A stretch of 5,582 bases of DNA from Planctomycetota bacterium. GTDB taxonomy: Bacteria > Planctomycetota > UBA1135 > GCA-002686595. The position numbers and the translations under genes are program-made. The stretch covers positions 3,262 through 8,843 of the forward strand of contig JARGOW010000119.1 of NCBI GenBank assembly GCA_029212955.1. Reading direction: 5' to 3'. Below the pieces are notes generated by a model. That model was not told the DNA's origin and searched no databases. It saw only the letters and a list, made by a program, of their open reading frames with translations. This document shows positions 5,139-5,582 of the stretch, piece by piece (positions within the stretch are counted from its first letter, which is position 1; each line of letters starts with the position of its first letter).

Positions 5139-5582
5139 ATGCGCATCAAAAACAAGCTCCTCCTCCTCGCGCTCGCGCCCATCCTCGGCACCACCGCCCT
5201 AGTAAGCGTGGGCTACTACCAGTTGGGAAATCTGCGAGAGGCCAACCGCCACCTGGCGGAAGACCAATTCGGAACTCTCGTTCAGCACAAACTTCCCCAT
5301 TTGGAGTCCCTGCACAAAAGCATCGCGCTCCTTCTGAACGGAGATCGGGACGCCTACCAGGTGCTACAAGCCGAGCTCCAAATCATGGATGGTGTCGAAG
5401 GGGAAGCCCTTTCCGGCCTGATCGACCAAAGCGCGGGGAACCTGGATCAGGTCCACGAGCGGATCCTCAAGGGGGGCTCCGCATTGCCGCCCGAATCCAA
5501 TGGTCTGGTGACCGAATTCGAAACCCAATTCGCTGCCTGGAAGTCCCTTCACTTGGGCAACCTGGAATTGGCACAAACCGAT
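5139..5582 (+). CDS. Probable methyl-accepting chemotaxis receptor, N-terminal part (cut by right edge)
   Basis: Chemoreceptors span the inner membrane, sense ligands outside it and control the CheA kinase through a cytoplasmic signalling domain. 148 codons are visible without a stop. A short basic start (MRIKNK) is followed by a membrane segment at about residues 7-27 (LLLLALAPILGTTALVSVGY), then a mainly helical, charged region with LREANRHLAEDQFGTLVQHKLPHLE (about 31-55) and SIALLLNGDRDAYQVLQAEL (60-79). This layout, including the N-G-D-R-D-A-Y element, resembles the four-helix-bundle sensor of methyl-accepting proteins as I remember them. The second membrane segment, HAMP and MA signalling domains that would prove it lie beyond the window, so a HAMP-containing histidine kinase or cyclase is possible. 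The ATG has GGAA four bases upstream and fits the signal-anchor start. A terminator separates it from lexA, so it is an independent unit. Confidence 0.7.
   Translation, partial: MRIKNKLLLLALAPILGTTALVSVGYYQLGNLREANRHLAEDQFGTLVQHKLPHLESLHKSIALLLNGDRDAYQVLQAELQIMDGVEGEALSGLIDQSAGNLDQVHERILKGGSALPPESNGLVTEFETQFAAWKSLHLGNLELAQTD

Overview
The window reads as a moderately GC-rich (about 60% by eye) bacterial chromosome segment with two divergent gene groups and one further gene cut by the right edge. I see no tRNA, rRNA, CRISPR or transposase. The organism cannot be fixed from this sequence. A canonical LexA, a NadB of the R-Y-L-T-D-F-E-P...T-P-H type, HflX and a chemoreceptor fit a free-living, probably Gram-negative, motile bacterium. 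The style of NadB and LexA, and the near absence of Shine-Dalgarno sequences, make me think of Planctomycetota or a similar deep-branching phylum, but this is a low-confidence guess.

Left part, minus strand (2931 down to 1): nadB (L-aspartate oxidase, first step of de novo NAD synthesis) is followed by hflX (ribosome-associated GTPase), which is cut by the left edge. The nadB stop and hflX start overlap as ATGA, so the two are almost certainly co-transcribed and translationally coupled.

Middle (2932-3290): a divergent intergenic region of about 360 bases, unusually rich in signals. It holds dispersed GTTAGG-type repeats, two closely spaced palindromes that look like operators, a four-tract G-quadruplex motif on the minus strand, and an overlapping C7/G7 hairpin.

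Right part, plus strand: an unrecognised 267-residue protein (3291-4094), mostly hydrophilic with a hydrophobic C-terminal tail, lies 12 bases upstream of lexA (4107-4865). LexA has all its catalytic residues plus an unusual His-Pro-rich C-terminal extension. A hairpin across the lexA stop codon and then a perfect 15-bp stem with a T tract end the unit. The 4928-5138 gap contains several possible RNA stems. The N-terminal half of a probable methyl-accepting chemotaxis receptor then starts at 5139 and runs off the right edge.

The most interesting points are the operator/G-quadruplex region in front of the lexA unit, the tail-anchored unknown protein coupled to lexA (a position where other bacteria keep SOS cell-division inhibitors), the LexA tail, and the structured region before the chemoreceptor.
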